Below are positions 1 to 11,400 of a stretch of DNA of 64,000 bases, in pieces. The position numbers were made by a program, and so were the translations under genes. The notes beneath the pieces were generated by a model. It ran no database searches. It was not told the DNA's origin and saw only the letters and a list, made by a program, of their open reading frames with translations. How positions within the stretch are numbered: the first letter of the stretch is position 1; every line of letters starts with the position of its first letter. Origin of the DNA: Gryganskiella cystojenkinii (taxonomy: Eukaryota; Mortierellomycota; Mortierellomycetes; Mortierellales; Mortierellaceae). The stretch covers positions 62,001 to 126,000 of the forward strand of contig JAAAIG010000012.1 of assembly GCA_015852425.1 (NCBI GenBank), written 5' to 3'.

Positions 1-1788
1 TCCCGAGTTTGTTTACGCGTCTTTTAAGGTCTCTTACGGGCTTTGGACACAGGACCCTTTTCCGTTTACTTGGCCCTCTGGTCCTTGCCGCCCATGACAA
101 CCAGGGAGGAAGAACTCGTGCACACCTTGACAGTAGAGCTGCAGATTGTCATCCTAATCAAACCCTTTACGGATGCCGATATAAAATCCAGGTGCCTACA
201 CAAATGCCTGATCATCGAGAGCGCGTTAGACGCATCCATGAACCATTGGTTTGAGAAAAGGAGGGCCAACAACTTGCCGTCCCTATAAGCCTTGAGTCAG
301 ACCCCGTCTATATTTTCAGTTAGCGATCCCGATTTCATGAAGGGATACGCTTGTTATCCGATGGGTCAAACCTGTAACGTGCACCCGCGGCTTCGTCCGT
401 GGACCACTTACACTATCAGATTCCCCTTCCCTTTATTTCTTGAGCTCTTTTGTTACAATATTATACTCTTTTATCTAGATCTATGTGTTAGAAACGTTTC
501 TCTGGATACACGACGTTTGTGATATAGCCGTGAGGGGTACCATGGCCGTTTTGGTTCTCAATAAGCACAAAGAGATTGTCTCTTTTCGTGGTCCGAGAGA
601 GCGCAACATAGAGCACTTTTGCCCATTTGAAGTGCGCCTGCATCGGTTTGTCTTTCCGTTTTTTCTGTTTTTCTACGCCCTTCCGTCTCTCTCTTTCTCT
701 CTCTACATTGATCACATCCCGTAACGAGAGAAAGTACACAACCTCGGCACGACAATTGATTACGACATTGGTACCGGCCTGAGCTATGATCAGGTCCTCA
801 CTCGAGTGGCTAAGTTCTCCTGAGGACGATCGCCTTGGAGAGCCACGACCTTTGACGCGATCTGTTCCTGAAACGCCAGAGCAGTTTTGAGCTAGGATTT
901 GAGCGGTTCAAAGAGCCGAGCACCAAAGATTTCATTGTCGACATGTTGTTGCAATCGAGCCTTGTTCGAGTCTCTGGTAAGGAGATACTGTAGATCCTTA
1001 AGAAGCATTAATAGCATCATGGATAGGTAAAAACGTATATTTCAGTGGTAATCCTGAGTTTTAATAGTAGATTCAAGTCCCAAAGAGGGCTTGGATATTA
1101 CTTTTGAACCTGGGGTAGAGAGCAGAAGACCTTTTTGACCAGACTCTTGCCAATAAAGCCAATACTGTCGGTCAAGAAGATGACAGGGTTTTATTCGCTG
1201 TTGGGATGCAAGATGAACGAAGATATGAGGAAAAGGGAGAGACAGAGAAAGAGGGAGAGAAGGTTGGTGGGTTTATCCTTTGCAAGTTGGCGGCTGTTAA
1301 CTTTTGTCTCTTTTTTGAAAGAGTATGTGCGGGCATTTTTATCACCAAAAACAATGGACCCCAACGCACGCCGGCAGAAAAAAGTAAGCACATGAAGGAG
1401 CAACAAAGTGCGCACTGCTAAACAAAAAGTGCAAAGATTTATGCTTTTGTTTGTCCCCACTAGATTGCTAGAATCGGAATCCTGCGTCGAAGATTCAACA
1501 GAAGTGCATCTCGATGCCCTTGAGAGGACCTTCTTCAAAAGGGTCTTCAGCTACTGCTTAAAGTCTTTATCACCGTGTCATCTCTTCCTCAGGGGCCAAT
1601 GACACGGCAAACAAATCCTACCTAGCACAGTCTAGTTGAAGCCTCGCCGGATTCACATCTTCTCGTTTCTTTTATTGTTTGCAGATATGAAGAAAAAAGA
1701 GCTGTTGTGTAGTTCTGACTCTCTGCTATGGGAGATTCATGGTGTAGGTTGGTATTTGCTGCGAGTGAGTGTAGGATGTACGTTTTGA
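1..1788. other. Gene-poor start of window with coding relics
   Basis: No intact gene could be built here. The plus strand has a short open frame at 43-288 that looks weakly codon-like (ending FEKRRANNLPSL) but has no recognisable family and no clear splice partners. The minus strand between about 488 and 1010 holds broken protein-like fragments, annotated separately. The rest is low-complexity pyrimidine or purine sequence and the 3' flank of CSN4. A 9-bp inverted repeat, CCGTGTCAT at 1573-1581 and ATGACACGG at 1599-1607, lies 3' of CSN4. Confidence 0.5.
488..1010 (-). pseudogene. Decayed helicase-like coding relic
   Basis: On the minus strand, three protein-like pieces lie in order. About 1010-795 reads LLTRDSNKARLQQHVDNEIF and onward, with an in-frame TAG. 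About 795-700 reads DLIIAQAGTNVVINCRAEVV in another frame. About 641-488 contains KVLYVALSRTTKRDNLFVL and then YITNVVYPE before a stop. YVALSR followed by a short gap and L resembles motif VI of superfamily-1 PIF1/Helitron-type helicases, and a terminal TNVVYPE-like tail is common in that group. A possible intron (GTAGAG to TGCAG) separates the last two pieces. The in-frame stop and frame change suggest a dead copy, perhaps from a transposon. Family assignment rests on one short motif, so it is tentative. Confidence 0.35.
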
Positions 1789-3571
1789 TTACAGGGCAAT
1801 CTTGGCAGCGACGTAATCTGGGTACTTTGCACTAATGATCCCAACGAGCTCTTCTACGTGTCCACAGAGATCTTGAATACTCGCGTCCCAGAGTGTCGAC
1901 AGCATAGGAGCTTCATGACCACTCGAATCCGAATCATCCTCGTCGATCGCGCCTAAAGCCGCACCGCCAGCACCACCTGCGGACGAACCCGCTGCGGCGC
2001 CTGAACTTGCACCTTTGGCAGCACCACCTCCCATTCTCATGGTCGCACCATGTGTACGATCGAAAAAGATCAAGCGTTCAATCTGATCAATGCTTCCAGA
2101 CATGCGTCCCTCACCCATCATCTTGCTCGCGCGCGCCTCAGCCTGCTCGGGGGTCACACCCAAGAGCGCACCCAGCTCTTCAAACGAAATGTTGTTGTAA
2201 ATCTTGGAGGCCGACAGGAGGTTGTGTTCGATCACAGCCCGGTCCAGGACTGTGGTGTTGTCGGGCAAGAGTGCGAGCTGATGTTGTTTCAGTGTGCCAG
2301 CAAACTCTGAGACCTCGTTCCTGCGCAGGACACGGTCCAGGTACATCTTTTCGAGGATCGAGAAATGGGGGAGACGTTGAGACCGTTCATCTTTGTAGAG
2401 TGTTGCCAACATGCGTGAACGTTGAGGTCCTGCTCCTGCCAACACTGCACACACAACTGCGGCGGACCTATCGTCAATTTTTTTTAAAAAAAGAGTGTGC
2501 AAGAAGCGAGTTAACAAAAAGAGTCGAGAACAAAACGTCATGTCATCCAGCAACTTTGGAGAAGCGCGACTTACAAGATATGCATGCGTTCCTCATAGTC
2601 GATGTCCTGGATATAACTGATTTCATGGTATCGAGACGAAGCCTCCAAGAACTTGTTTTTGAAATCCGAGATTTTGGCTTGTGAGAGCTTGAAGGTCAAC
2701 TGAGTCGTCACGTCCTTGATATCGCGCATGAGAACCGAGGCACGGTTCAAGTAAGCCTCAGCACTGATGGCCTCATCATCCTCGAGCAACAGACGGACAA
2801 TTCGGATATAGACTCCGACCTTGTATTCGCTCGAGATGATTCTAATACATGTAAAGGAACAGAGTCAATTTTTTTTTTTTCAAAGTGGCTGTGTTGGAGC
2901 CTTCCGAGTCTTCAGACTGCGGATGAAAATGACGAAAACGATTTTCCAAGAAAATTGTCACGATACCTGTGTCCAGAGTCCAAGGGGATTCCCATGAGCA
3001 CCTGTGCAGCCTCGGCCCACTCCTCATCGTTCTCGTAAATGGTAGCAAGATGTTGACGGATAGCCGAGACCTATCCCAGCAACATAAAAAAATTAAATGA
3101 ATGGGCGTGGTTAGTTCGTCTTCTCTCAGTAGCCCATTATCGGTCAACAGCTCGTTCTTGTCATTTCCCTCCCCTGTCTCCTCTTCCTCCTGCAGCAACC
3201 AACAATCACATCAATATGACAAAATAGCATAATCGTGTTTCCGTGCTTGTTACCTGCTCCTCAAACGAAACAACGCGACCCTGGACTTTGTCTAACGCAT
3301 GCTTGTAAACGCGTGTCTTTGCCTCTGGGTCCAGGTTCTGGGCGGCGTCGACTGCGGCTGTGAAATCCGAGAGGACCTGTCTCGAGACGACTAGACCGAC
3401 AGAGTCCTCGGTTGCGGCAGTCACGAATTGCTCCAGTCTTTGGGATGTGGTCTCGACATTGGCCGGGTTGTGTTCCTGAAGGATGGAATTGACCAGGTCC
3501 TGATAACCCTTAATCTTGTCCTTTTGGTTCGAGACCTGTCCGACCGAGGCCAAGCGTGCTTCAAAGCTCAT
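1789..3571 (-). CDS. CSN4: COP9 signalosome complex subunit 4
   Basis: Spliced gene; exons (transcript order) 3571-3254, 3070-2967, 2841-2575, 2467-1789, all in phase, giving about 455 residues. Csn4 is a PCI-domain subunit of the COP9 signalosome, which removes Nedd8 from cullin ubiquitin ligases. The start [20 protein letters not shown] is typical of the family. The best-conserved block is in the last exon: [18 protein letters not shown], then [15 protein letters not shown], then the PCI winged-helix part ([20 protein letters not shown]). Near the C-terminus an Ala/Gly/Ser-rich stretch of roughly 40 residues followed by an acidic patch (DEDDSDSSG) interrupts the usual helical tail, which makes the protein longer than the approximately 400 residues of animal and plant Csn4. 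It is divergent from the Nudix gene with 302 bp between start codons. Confidence 0.93.
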
Positions 3572-3873
3572 TGTTGATTGTGTGAATGAAATGTGCCTGT
3601 GAGAGGGTAATGGAGGGAAGGAGGGAGAGAAGAAGGAGATGGAGGGAAAAGAACAATGAATGCAAATTGATGGCAAAGGGCACACACACACGCAACAGGG
3701 CAAAAGGACGCCTGCGCCGCCTCTTCCCAGTCCACGCCTCCAAAAATTTGCTCGTGACTTGCGTCTGTGACCGTTCTTTCTCCCTCACGCGTTTTCGTTT
3801 GTGAAAAGCACATCTCGCGCTTTCTCCTTTCTTTCGACATTCATTCCTTCCCCCCTCCATTAGCGAAACCACA
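3572..3873. promoter_or_regulatory. Short shared promoter of CSN4 and the Nudix gene
   Basis: Only 302 bp separate the two divergent start codons. The stretch is purine-rich next to CSN4 and pyrimidine-rich next to the Nudix gene (CTTTCTCCTTTCTTTCGAC just before the ATG), as expected for fungal leaders. No clear TATA box was seen. Confidence 0.5.
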
Positions 3874-5145
3874 ATGACCTTCTCCCTCTTGCAGATCGTC
3901 GACAAGTGCGACAGCTTCCCGTTCCCCTCTGACCCTAAATATGCCCAGCTGGATTTCCTGACCTTTGTCATTGACAACCAGCCGATCGGTCGTATTCATA
4001 CCTCGGTCCGTCCCCATCTCGAAGCCTACAACCAACTCGACCGACCCATCTTTCACCTCACCGAGAACACAGTCTCTTTCATGCCCTGGCTTACCGACTA
4101 TGATTCCAGATCCGACGCGATCGCGCAGATGTTGGTATGACTGACAAACTTATCGTCTAGCCTGTTGGATGAAATATCTCACAAGAATTGAACTATTCGA
4201 GGAAGGCCACAGGAAATTGAAAAGAACACCCAACACCTCTGCATCCTTACATGTATCAATATTGTGTGTGCGTTTAGAATCACTGGAGACATCATGAGAT
4301 CGAACGATTCCCATGCTTAAAAGGGTGGCGTGATGAACTCTACGGTGTCTATTCCCACCCTTCAAAAACTCCGATCGAGAACACAAAGGGCAGCGCAGCG
4401 CTTGCGATCGAACGTTCAGCCTGTGGTATCTTTGGTGTTCACGCCTATGGAGTTCACATGAACGGTTATGTTCGCATAGGCGACAAGCCCCAGGATATCA
4501 AGATGTGGGTCGCAAGGCGATCCAAGACTAAACCAACGTACCCAGGCATGTTGGATAACATGGTCGCTGGTGGCATGGGATTCGGCCATTCCCCATATTA
4601 TACCGTCATCAAGGAATCGATGGAAGAGGCCACCATCCCCGAGGCAATTGCTAGAAACGCGAAATCGACCGGTACTATCTCGTATACCAAACTGTCCAAG
4701 GATCAACTGGAGACTCAACCAGAGACGCAGGTACTTTATCTACCTCACCAACCCCTCACCATGTTATACTGCTTAATGATACCCGCGACGATCCCAACTT
4801 TGTCAGACGACCTAAACTCTGAATATCTTTCAAATATTTTTTTTGGTCGCTTGCTTGAATTAGATTGTTTACGATCTGGAGTTACCCTTGGACTTTGTGC
4901 CCACACCCTGTGACACCGAGGTTGAGAATTTCCGTCTCTGGACCATGGATGAAGTCCTGACAGCTATTCGAGCAGGCGAATTTAAACCAAACTGTGCCTG
5001 TGTCTGTTTACACTTTATGATCCGTCAGGGTGTCTTGACCCCTGAGAACGAACCGGATTATTTAGAGATTGACCAACGCCTTCACCGTCGAATCGAATAC
5101 CCTGGCCCCCAGAAATGGCCAACTTTCAAGGAAGAGCATCATTAA
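3874..5145 (+). CDS. Thiamine pyrophosphokinase-related Nudix hydrolase
   Basis: Three exons, 3874-4134, 4278-4730 and 4864-5145, all phase 0, giving 331 residues. The N-terminal third (IVDKCDSFPFPSDPKYAQLD) matches the DUF4743 region that precedes the Nudix fold in fungal YJR142W-type and plant NUDX20/24-type proteins. Exon 2 opens with FPCLKGWRDELYGVYS, the family's usual FxCLKGWRNExY block, and contains the degenerate Nudix box (GGMGFGH, then KESMEEATIP), where the RExxEE core is KESMEE. These enzymes are thought to hydrolyse damaged thiamine diphosphates such as oxo- and oxythiamine forms; that role is family knowledge, not seen here. The ATG follows a pyrimidine tract. It runs towards INO80, with 312 bp between the stop codons. 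Confidence 0.88.
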
Positions 5146-5457
5146 ATAGACTTGAATAGAAACCAAAAAAAAATAGAAGCCTCTTTTGATTCAACCAACC
5201 AGCAAAGAATGACCACACGTCTGTTTTTTTATTTTTTTTTTAATTATTATTAGGAGGATTAGTTTGTGCAAAGGTAGAAAAGATTTGAAAGAAGAGAGCG
5301 ATAAATTACAAAGAGATGTGTTGAAAGGCAAAGATATCCGTGAGAACAAAAAAAAGTGGGTTGGGAATACGAAAAAAACAAGCAAAGAAATGAAGAAACA
5401 CAAACGGAATTTAACAGTGAAAAGTGGGAAAGGGTACTAACTGCCCCAGTGGGTTCT
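5146..5457. other. Convergent 3' region between Nudix gene and INO80
   Basis: A/T-rich 312 bp holding the 3' untranslated regions of two genes that face each other. It has homopolymer A and T runs and AATTATTATTAGG near 5240. No gene or clear canonical AATAAA was seen on the plus strand. Confidence 0.4.
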
Positions 5458-8400
5458 CTACATCTCCATCCTATCAATATCGATATCATCTCCATCACCC
5501 GACATCGACAACGACAATCCTCCTCCAGAGGAGGTTGAAGCTGCGGCAGCAGCATCAGCAGCCGCCTGAGCCTTCTTGCTCAGTCTTGGAGGCTTCTTGG
5601 CCTTGGGTTCCTTCTCCTTCTTGGGCTTTGGTTCCTTGGGCACCTTCTCCTTTGATACTCGACCTCTCTTCTTTGGCGTCGAAGGTGATCCGCCTTCACC
5701 GTTGGCTCCACCTTCACTAGCCTCACGGTTCTCAGCATCCGCCCACATATCCTCTAACGATCGGACGCCTCCCGCTACTGGGGTAGCGGCCGCAGATCCT
5801 GACGATGGCGTCGCGGCCGAGGAATCCTTGCCATTATCTTTCTTGGGTCGCTTGTTCGGTCGAGCACTTGCGGCCTCCTTGACACTCTTCTTTGCCTTGG
5901 CCTCTTCCTCCTCGACCTTGCGCTTCAGCTGTTGTTCCTGCAACTTTGACGCCAACTCGTCATCGTCCAACAACAAAGAGACAATCTCGCGAGGCTTGAA
6001 TTCGACCGACTGCTTGAACTCGCCGCCGGAAATGACCACCTTTTGGATCTCGTCCTTTTGCTTGGCACGCTGCAAAATGCGCTCCTCAATCGTACCGCGC
6101 GTAATAAGTCGATAAACCGTGACCTGACGGGTCTGACCCAGACGATGCGCACGATCCATGGCCTGCTGATCCACGGTTGGGTTCCAATCGCTGTCGTAAA
6201 AGATGACTGTGTCTGCAGCTGTCAAGTTGATGCCGAGACCACCAGCACGAGTCGACAGCAAGAAAATAAAGATCTCGGGACGGGTCTGCCAATCCGTGAC
6301 CATATCACGACGATCCGAGATCTTGGACGATCCATCGAGACGAAGGTACTTGTACTGACGGTATGTCAAATACTCTTCCATCAGATCAATCATCTTTGTC
6401 ATCTGGAAGTACACCAAAACACGATGTCCTCCAGCCTTGAGCTCGACCAACAGCTTGTCCAAGACCGCCAACTTGCCAGAATCCATAACAAGCTGCTTCA
6501 TCTGTGGGACCTCGATCGTAGAGTATCCCATCGAGGACAGAGAGGGTTCACCTAAAAGACCACGACCTCCATTCACACGCCAGAGATCCATCACAGGTGC
6601 ATTCTCGGGATCCGATGAGGACTCGGTCCTGAAAGCTGGGACACCTAGAAGCAACTGACGCATCCGAATGTCAAAGTATTGCTCCTGTTGGTCGACCAAG
6701 AAACTGCGGTCCGAACAGATCATCTCGATAGGGGGTGCGACGGCCTTGGGTCTGTATGCGGGTTCCATCATGGGCAAGTACTCTCCGAGTTCAGACTTTT
6801 CGAGGACACGACCCAACTGCTGAGTATGACCCAACAAAGACTGGTTTCCGATCGAGAATGGATCCCGAGTCTCTGCTATCACAAATTTGGCGTACGTGCT
6901 TCCGGGATATCTCTCGTCGTAGTCATCGTGCAAACCGTCGCCCTTGAGGCCGTAACCACGGCGGGATCGAGTCTCAGCCATCTCTAAATGTTGTGTAAAC
7001 CGCTCCAACAGATGACCACGGAACACCTTGCTGGCCTGACTGGGCGAGTAATCCGAGAATCGCAGGAAAGAGAACGCTCCCTGACCTTGCTCTTGATACA
7101 TGGACTCGGTAATATGGTCCGGGGTCCAGATATTCAGCAGCTGATCCAAGTACTTGGTGTCACTGCCGGCGTTGGACTGCCTCGAGGGAACGCGCAAGAT
7201 ACCTCCTTCGCGGTAGAGACGTTTCGGGATCGAGAACGAGATCTGACTGCGGGTTGTGTACGCCACAAACATATCATTACCCTCGCGAGCGATCGAGGGT
7301 GTCTGACTATAAGAACACAACGCCAGTGGAGAGACGACATCAGCACGCTCAAAGAGCTCTGGATGGTTACAGACCTTACGGAACTGCATGACCAGGTTCA
7401 TCAAGCTGTCCACGGATGCGTCATCGTTCAGCGACGAAGCCTTCTCCAAGAGCTCTGCGATCGAGATCTTTTCCTTGAGACCACGGTAGAGCGCACGCTG
7501 TCTTGCCGTAAGCTCACAGCTGACTTCCAATTCAATCTATTACATAAAAAGAAGTTAATTAGTCAACTACTTTGGATATCTAATGGACAACAAGCAATTA
7601 CCTATATGCTTCAGACTTTACCTTATCACCAAGTTCGTTCTGGACATTTTTCTTGATACGACGCAACATGAACGGTTTCAAGATCATATGGAGACGCTTC
7701 AACTGATGCTCGTTCAAGGTTCCCTTGTTCTCTGCATGGGACTCGATATCTTTGGAGAACCATTCGCTGAACTCCTCATGGGAATCAAACAGCGAGGGCA
7801 TGATGAAATGCAACAAAGCCCAGAGTTCCTGCATCGAGTTCTGAATCGGCGTACCGGTCAACAGCAATCGATTGCGACAGTTGAATCCGAGCAACGTCTT
7901 CCAACGGGCTGAGGAAGAACTCTTGATCGCCTGAGCCTCATCCAGAACCATGTACTGCCACTTCACACGCTGAAAGTACTTTTCATCCGAGACGACCAAC
8001 TGGTACGAGGTGATCAAGACGTGAAACGGCGCATCCTTGGTGTAAACTTGCTTCTTATGCCAGAACTTGCGCAGCGTCTTTCGATCGTTGATGTTACCCC
8101 AGTACGGCAGGGCCTTGAGTTCCGGTGTGAACTTTGTAAACTCTTGTTGCCAGTTATGCAAGGTCGAAGCGGGTGCAATAACCAAGAACGGTCCCCAGAT
8201 GTTTTGAGATTCAGCAAGATGAGCCATGAGAGAGATCGATTGGACAGTCTTTCCAAGACCCATCTCATCAGCGAGGATACCATTGATACCTTGCTCATAC
8301 AAGTTGGCCAGCCAATTGAGACCCTTGATCTGATAGCCCTTGAGTTGGCACATCAACATCTTGGGCTGCTCAATCTCTGTTACTGTAGGCATACTCGACG

Positions 8401-11400
8401 GGTTTTGGAAGTTCATCTCATCCACTATAAAGGCGAAGCGATATTGAAAATAAACACAAGATGAGTAAATGTGGAGGTGATCACATAATGGCAATTGGCA
8501 AGTATGAATCCGTCTCACTTACGGTCAGCCTGGTTAAGAGCAATGTTGGACTTGGCGGCTGGCTCCTGATGCTCCTTGGTTTCGTCGTCAAATGCTTTAG
8601 TTCGCTGTTGAGCTGCCAAGAGAGCTTGTTGAGCACCCCACTTGGCCTGGGCTTCCAAAGTCTCATCCGAGTCCTTTTCAAAGTCGAGATCGCCTTCTAA
8701 AGGAGTGTGGTTGGGATCCTGCAAAATGGAGTCCTCGGATGGATTCTTGGTGGGTTGCATTCTCACTGGCGTAGCATCGTCATCAGCTTCGGCCGCTTCA
8801 GCTAAAAATTGAAAATCGACACAAAAAATTAAAAAAGGCGCTAGTTCAGTCCCCTCTTTGGTTCAGGGAAAGGCACTGCGCATAATAATCGTCAAGACAA
8901 AAGTACTTACTTCCGATCTTCTTGCCAATGAAATGAGAGTAAAGTTCTGTCTGAGTGATCAAGAAATTGAGCTTACGGGCCTGTCGACGGGCCTCACGCA
9001 TCTCTTCCTCAATTCGGAGCTTCTCGATCGCCTCCTTCTCGGCCTTCTTGCGCAACTCACGTTCCTCACGTTCGTTCCGCTTCCAGAAGATCAACATCTC
9101 TCGGTTGGCCTTGCGAGCTCGAGAATGGACTTCCTTGGTGAGCTTCACAGAGCGAGCCGCGGCCTTGCGGGATTCACGTTGACACAATTGAGCAACTTTC
9201 TTACAGTTTTGCATCCTGGCGGTGGTCGTCAAGGCAACAATCTTGGTGACCTATCCGTAAAAAGTTGTTCAAAATAGATGGAGTGAGACGGTTAAAGACA
9301 ATCGAAATATCAGCCTCAGAGTCAGCTAGTTGGAGGCGTGGCGGCCTTACCTCTCGAATCTGCCTGTGAGCAATAAGATCCCAGATGGCACGTCTCTTGG
9401 CTTCGTATTCTCGCTCCTGGCGACGGGCCAGAGTCTCCTCATCAGGAACGACATTGACTCCATCCTGGTCCTCCTCCTCGTCATCAGAGACCTCCTGATC
9501 ATTGTTGCTATGGCGATCGTCATCAAACTCTTGATCGTCATCCGAATCGTCTTCGTAACGAGGAACATGAGCATCGGCACCATTGATGAAGGCGTCATCT
9601 TCTTCCATCTCTTCGATACCGCCACCGATACCGATACCGTGACCACTGTGGTTGCCATAGAGGTCAGTGCCTTCCTGCTGCGCTCGCGCCTTAGCCTTGA
9701 TGGCCATCACCTGAGCCATCGCGGCAGCCTCGGAAGCTTCTTTGCGCTCGCGACGTTTCTTTTCAGCCTTGGTCTCTTTGATTGGTGTGCCATCTTCCTC
9801 AGTCTTGACACCGTCCAAGAGCTTTTTCCGACCACGACCTCGCCCCTTGGCCACCGGTGCTGCGGGTTGAGGCTGAGGTGTCCCTTGGAGAGAGACATCT
9901 CTTGTTCCGAGGTATCCCTCGTCATCCTGAAGATCGATCGGTGCCTTGGCATCCAGTCGCTTCTCCTGTTTCTCCAAGAACTTGTCGTGAAGTTTCCGAC
10001 GCTTGCGCTATTGTTATTGTTAGCAGTTAAGAGCGTGAGATTAGGAAATTGTCTGCGATAATAATCATACGCGTAGGAACCTGGTGCAATCTTTTATCAC
10101 ACATGTCTTACCGCTGACTGAGCCTCATAGGCCTTTTGAACCTTTTGTCCACGCTTATGAACCTCCAATCGGTAGGCCATCATCTCCTTGCTCTGAGAAA
10201 GGTCTTCCAGTTCCGAGTCGGATCCATCACCGGCAAGCTCAGATCCGTTTGTTTGACTTGCCGCAATGGTCGCATCCGCAGGACGCTGGCGCTTCACGCT
10301 TGTCTGAGGCACTTTTGCACTCGAGTCCGCCCGCACTTTTGTGGGAGAGCCGGCTGAAGTAGCGGTCGCAGTATGGGGTGTAGTCGTTGAAGGGGCAGAC
10401 GCCTCTAAAGGATTCTCCTTGGCTTTTGGCTTCCTGCCTCGTTTGCCCTTGACTTTGACGTCGGTGGCAGGAACCTCGGCTTCGTCCCGCACCTTGACTT
10501 TGGATGCCCTCTGCTTATCCTGCTGTTCCGCTTTAGGTTTCCGTTTGACTTGAGCGGTAGCTGAAGCAGAAGCTGCCTTTGAAGGCCTCACCAGTGATCC
10601 CAACGAAGCCTCCTCTTCCTCTTCTTCTTCGTCGTCCTCTTCGATTCGTTCCTCCTCCTGCCAGGAATCAGCGGCGGTCATTGTAGTCGCGGCCTGGCTG
10701 CTCTCTGGCTGGGAACGGTCATCGCTGTGTGCAATCTTCGCGAAGGGTTTGTTCATTGCATGAAGAGCTTCATCTCTTGCGTCAACCAAATGACGAGATG
10801 ACATGCTAGGGGAAGTCGACTCTACCTTGTTTGATTGGACTGGGAGAGTCCTGATCCTGTCGGCCAGTTGTCCAGGGACTCGTCTCTGATCACCGGCTAA
10901 ATGTGGCGATCCAGTGGCTGAGGTGGATGACTGTTGAGGAGACCGATCCCGATACTGCATAGAATGAGATCGATGTTGTGGAAGCGGCGAAGCGGAAAGT
11001 TCCCGTATTTGCTGAGGGTGATGACGATCATGACCTGCATGGTGAATGTTATTGTGACGGTAAGCAGCTGACTGCCGGGGACTCAGGGCCATGGATCCAC
11101 TGTTTTCCTCCATGTTGTAATCCGGACTGGCTTCTCGAGAAGACTTTTCGATCAAGAGCTGAGCAATAGACATGGGAGGTGCCTTTCTTTCAACTCGCTG
11201 AGCTGGAGGCAGGGGTACAGTTCCAACAGGAGAAGGTGATCGCGAAGGGATATACGTTGCCTCGTTGTATCCCGATGATGATGGTGGTGGTGGCACGCCT
11301 CTTCCATAAGGACCCGAGTTGTACTATGCCCCCAAAGAAGAAGAAAACAGTTAGGAAAAGTTGTTGCGCAATGAACAGTGCCCAAAACCTTTTCGAATTG

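Noticed and set aside
1040..1085. tRNA-like boxes (TTTCAGTGGTAATCC and GATTCAAGTCCC)
   Set aside because: No acceptor stem could be paired, the A box is poor and the spacing does not give a cloverleaf, so it is probably chance.
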